Positions 4,851 through 6,275 of a stretch of DNA of 6,275 nucleotides are shown here, piece after piece. The stretch lies in assembly GCA_023248915.1 (NCBI GenBank), contig JAHFDQ010000377.1, forward strand, positions 1-6,275, given 5' to 3'. Within the stretch, counting starts at the first letter, position 1; every line of letters begins with the position of its first letter. The notes under the pieces are model-generated. The model did not search any database and was not told the DNA's origin. It saw nothing but the letters and a program-made list of their open reading frames with translations. Made by a program: the position numbers and the translations under genes. Source of the stretch: Archangiaceae bacterium (GTDB taxonomy: Bacteria > Myxococcota > Myxococcia > Myxococcales > Myxococcaceae).

Positions 4851-6275
4851 CTACCGCCTCGCGCGCTCGACCTTCAGCGCCCGGTCGCCGTGCTGCTTGC
4901 CCGACACCGCTTCGAACCCGGCCACGTCGGCCTCGGCCACGAAGGCGTAGCAGTAGCTCGGGCGAATCTCGACGCTCACCAGCTTGCCGGCAGGGGCTCC
5001 GGCCCCCTCGAGCGCCTTGCGCACGCCGGCCTCGTCGACGCCGTCGCTCTTGCCCAGGTTCACCCAGAGCCGCGCCTGCCCCTCGGGCGTTGGACCCGCC
5101 TCGGGCCTGCGGTCGCGGCGGGCCCGCCCCTCGCCCCGCTCGCTATGCACCTCGGACGTCGGCGTCGAGCGCTCGGAGTGGCGGTCGGGCCGAGCCGAAC
5201 GTTCCCGGCGGCCATCGCGGTCGCGCCCCGATCGCCGGCCCTCGTCCGCGTGGCGCGGCGGCCCGCTCGGTCGCGGTGCAGGCCGTTCGGGCTCGTGCGG
5301 GGTGCCGACCACCTTCTCGACCCGGTGGTGCGACATGAAGTACTTGAGCAGGAAGGCGATGAGGTCGTCAGCATCGGGCCGCGCGCGAAGCTGCCCCGCC
5401 AGCGACAGAAGCCCCTCGTGCACCGAACCGGACGCGGCCTCTTGAATCTCGCGCACGTGGCGGTCGGTCCACAGCTTCAGCGCCTCTTCCGGAGTGGGCA
5501 TCGGTCTCTTCTCGAAGACGATGTTGTACTTCTTCTCGAGGGTGGTGAAGGTCGCCAATTCGCGACCCGACATCAGGTTCAGCGCGGTGCCCTTCTTCTG
5601 CATGCGCCCGGTGCGGCCGACCCGGTGCAGGTAGACCGCCGCGTCTTCGGGCAGTGAGTAGTTGATGACGTGGCCCAGGTCGGAGATGTCGATGCCGCGC
5701 GCGGCCAGGTCGGTCGCGACCATGAAGGCCACCTCGCCGCGCTTGATCTTCGCCATCACCCGCTCGCGTTCCTTCTGCGGCAGGTCGCCGTTCAACAGCT
5801 CGGCGTCGAAGCCGTTGCGGTTCAGCACCGCCGTCACCAGCTCGGTGTCCGACCGGGTGTTGCAGAAGATGATGGCGTTCTCGGGCTCTTCCATCTCGAG
5901 CACGTAGATGAGGTTGCGGGGCTTCGGGTAGGCGTCCGACACGTCGTAACGAACGTGTTTGATGTGGTCGACGGTGAAGACGTCGCCCGACAACAGCAGC
6001 GTCTCGGCGTCGGTGGTGTACCGGGCGATCAGCTTCTGGATGTCCTCGGGCACCGTGGCCGAGAAGAGCAGCACCTGCCGGCCCTGTGGCAGGCAGTCGA
6101 GAATGCGGGTGACCTCTTCGTAGAAGCCCTGGTTCAGCATCTCGTCGGCCTCGTCGAGCACCGCGACGCGCGCGCCGTCGAGCTTCAGGTTCTTCCGGCG
6201 AATGTGATCGTAAACCCGGCCCGGGGTGCCCACCACGATGGCCGACCCGTACTCGAGCGCGTCTTCCTGTTCCTT
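4851..6275 (-). CDS. DEAD-box ATP-dependent RNA helicase with DbpA-type RNA-binding domain, N-terminus beyond right edge
   Basis: The C-terminal 474 codons are visible, ending at TAG 4853-4851; the start, Q motif, Walker A (motif I) and motif Ia lie outside the window. Visible helicase motifs in order are TPGR (Ib), VLDEADEML (II, DEAD at 6155-6144), LFSATVP (III), IIFCNTR (IV), ATDLAARGIDI (V) and HRVGRTGR (VI, 5627-5604). All have the expected catalytic residues. A charged Arg/Asp/Glu/Ser/Pro-rich linker of about 78 residues (5306-5073) is probably disordered. The last 73 residues (RLWVNLGKSDGV, then AFVAEADVAGFEAVSG to KVERARR) match the DbpA RNA-binding fold (PF03880). By family it unwinds RNA in ribosome assembly or at low temperature, in the cytoplasm. 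The domain order fits DeaD/CsdA or DbpA; I cannot choose between them without the N-terminus. It converges on the XRE gene, with 11 bp between the stops and no visible terminator. Confidence 0.96.
   Translation of the reverse strand, partial: KEQEDALEYGSAIVVGTPGRVYDHIRRKNLKLDGARVAVLDEADEMLNQGFYEEVTRILDCLPQGRQVLLFSATVPEDIQKLIARYTTDAETLLLSGDVFTVDHIKHVRYDVSDAYPKPRNLIYVLEMEEPENAIIFCNTRSDTELVTAVLNRNGFDAELLNGDLPQKERERVMAKIKRGEVAFMVATDLAARGIDISDLGHVINYSLPEDAAVYLHRVGRTGRMQKKGTALNLMSGRELATFTTLEKKYNIVFEKRPMPTPEEALKLWTDRHVREIQEAASGSVHEGLLSLAGQLRARPDADDLIAFLLKYFMSHHRVEKVVGTPHEPERPAPRPSGPPRHADEGRRSGRDRDGRRERSARPDRHSERSTPTSEVHSERGEGRARRDRRPEAGPTPEGQARLWVNLGKSDGVDEAGVRKALEGAGAPAGKLVSVEIRPSYCYAFVAEADVAGFEAVSGKQHGDRALKVERARR

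Noticed and set aside
4767..5657. Plus-strand open frame of 296 codons
   Set aside because: Antisense shadow of the helicase; its composition is the complement of the helicase codons.

Overview
The window looks like chromosomal DNA of a high-GC, myxobacterium-like organism (Myxococcota). The evidence is the very high G+C, third positions that are almost all G or C, a cyclic-nucleotide-binding protein with a C-terminal end (KKKEELADFQRILNNWSF) of a type I associate with Myxococcota, and a long Pro/Ala/Glu-rich repeat protein of the sort common there. The phylum call rests on recall of protein families, not on a search. I see no rRNA, tRNA, CRISPR array, transposase or phage gene.

Layout from left to right. 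Positions 1-2274 (minus) hold the first 758 codons of a large repeat-rich protein that runs off the left edge. It has a short helical head, then ten near-identical GYDPNQAAYPQ units, a Pro/acidic linker, a 17-residue 'DE-EPTQ' repeat, and a 15-residue 'LPSIVVAPEP' repeat that is still going at the edge. Its 136-bp leader (2275-2410) carries a sigma-70-like promoter whose 17-nt spacer is a G-run/C-run dyad. Positions 2411-2909 (minus) hold a cyclic-nucleotide-binding domain gene. It is broken: about 23 nt are missing where the conserved phosphate-binding 'FGE' segment should be, and the frame shifts there. Positions 2933-4162 (minus) hold an intact 409-residue glutamate dehydrogenase, 23 bp upstream of the broken gene and probably in one operon with it. 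A 146-bp divergent region (4163-4308) separates it from a plus-strand regulator at 4309-4839, which has an XRE-type helix-turn-helix and an unusual C-terminal CCCH zinc-finger-like tail. A perfect 7-bp inverted repeat overlaps the ribosome-binding site of that regulator. Positions 4851-6275 (minus) hold the last 474 codons of a DEAD-box RNA helicase with a DbpA-type RNA-binding domain. It converges on the regulator with only 11 bp between the stop codons.

Functionally, the glutamate dehydrogenase is housekeeping nitrogen/carbon metabolism and the helicase is RNA remodelling. The cyclic-nucleotide protein, if it were intact, would be a small signalling module co-transcribed with the dehydrogenase. 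The divergent XRE/zinc-tail protein is a candidate regulator of itself and perhaps of the dehydrogenase. The items most worth a second look are the multi-repeat protein, the frameshifting deletion, the XRE/zinc-tail fusion with its SD-overlapping palindrome, and the dyad inside the promoter spacer.
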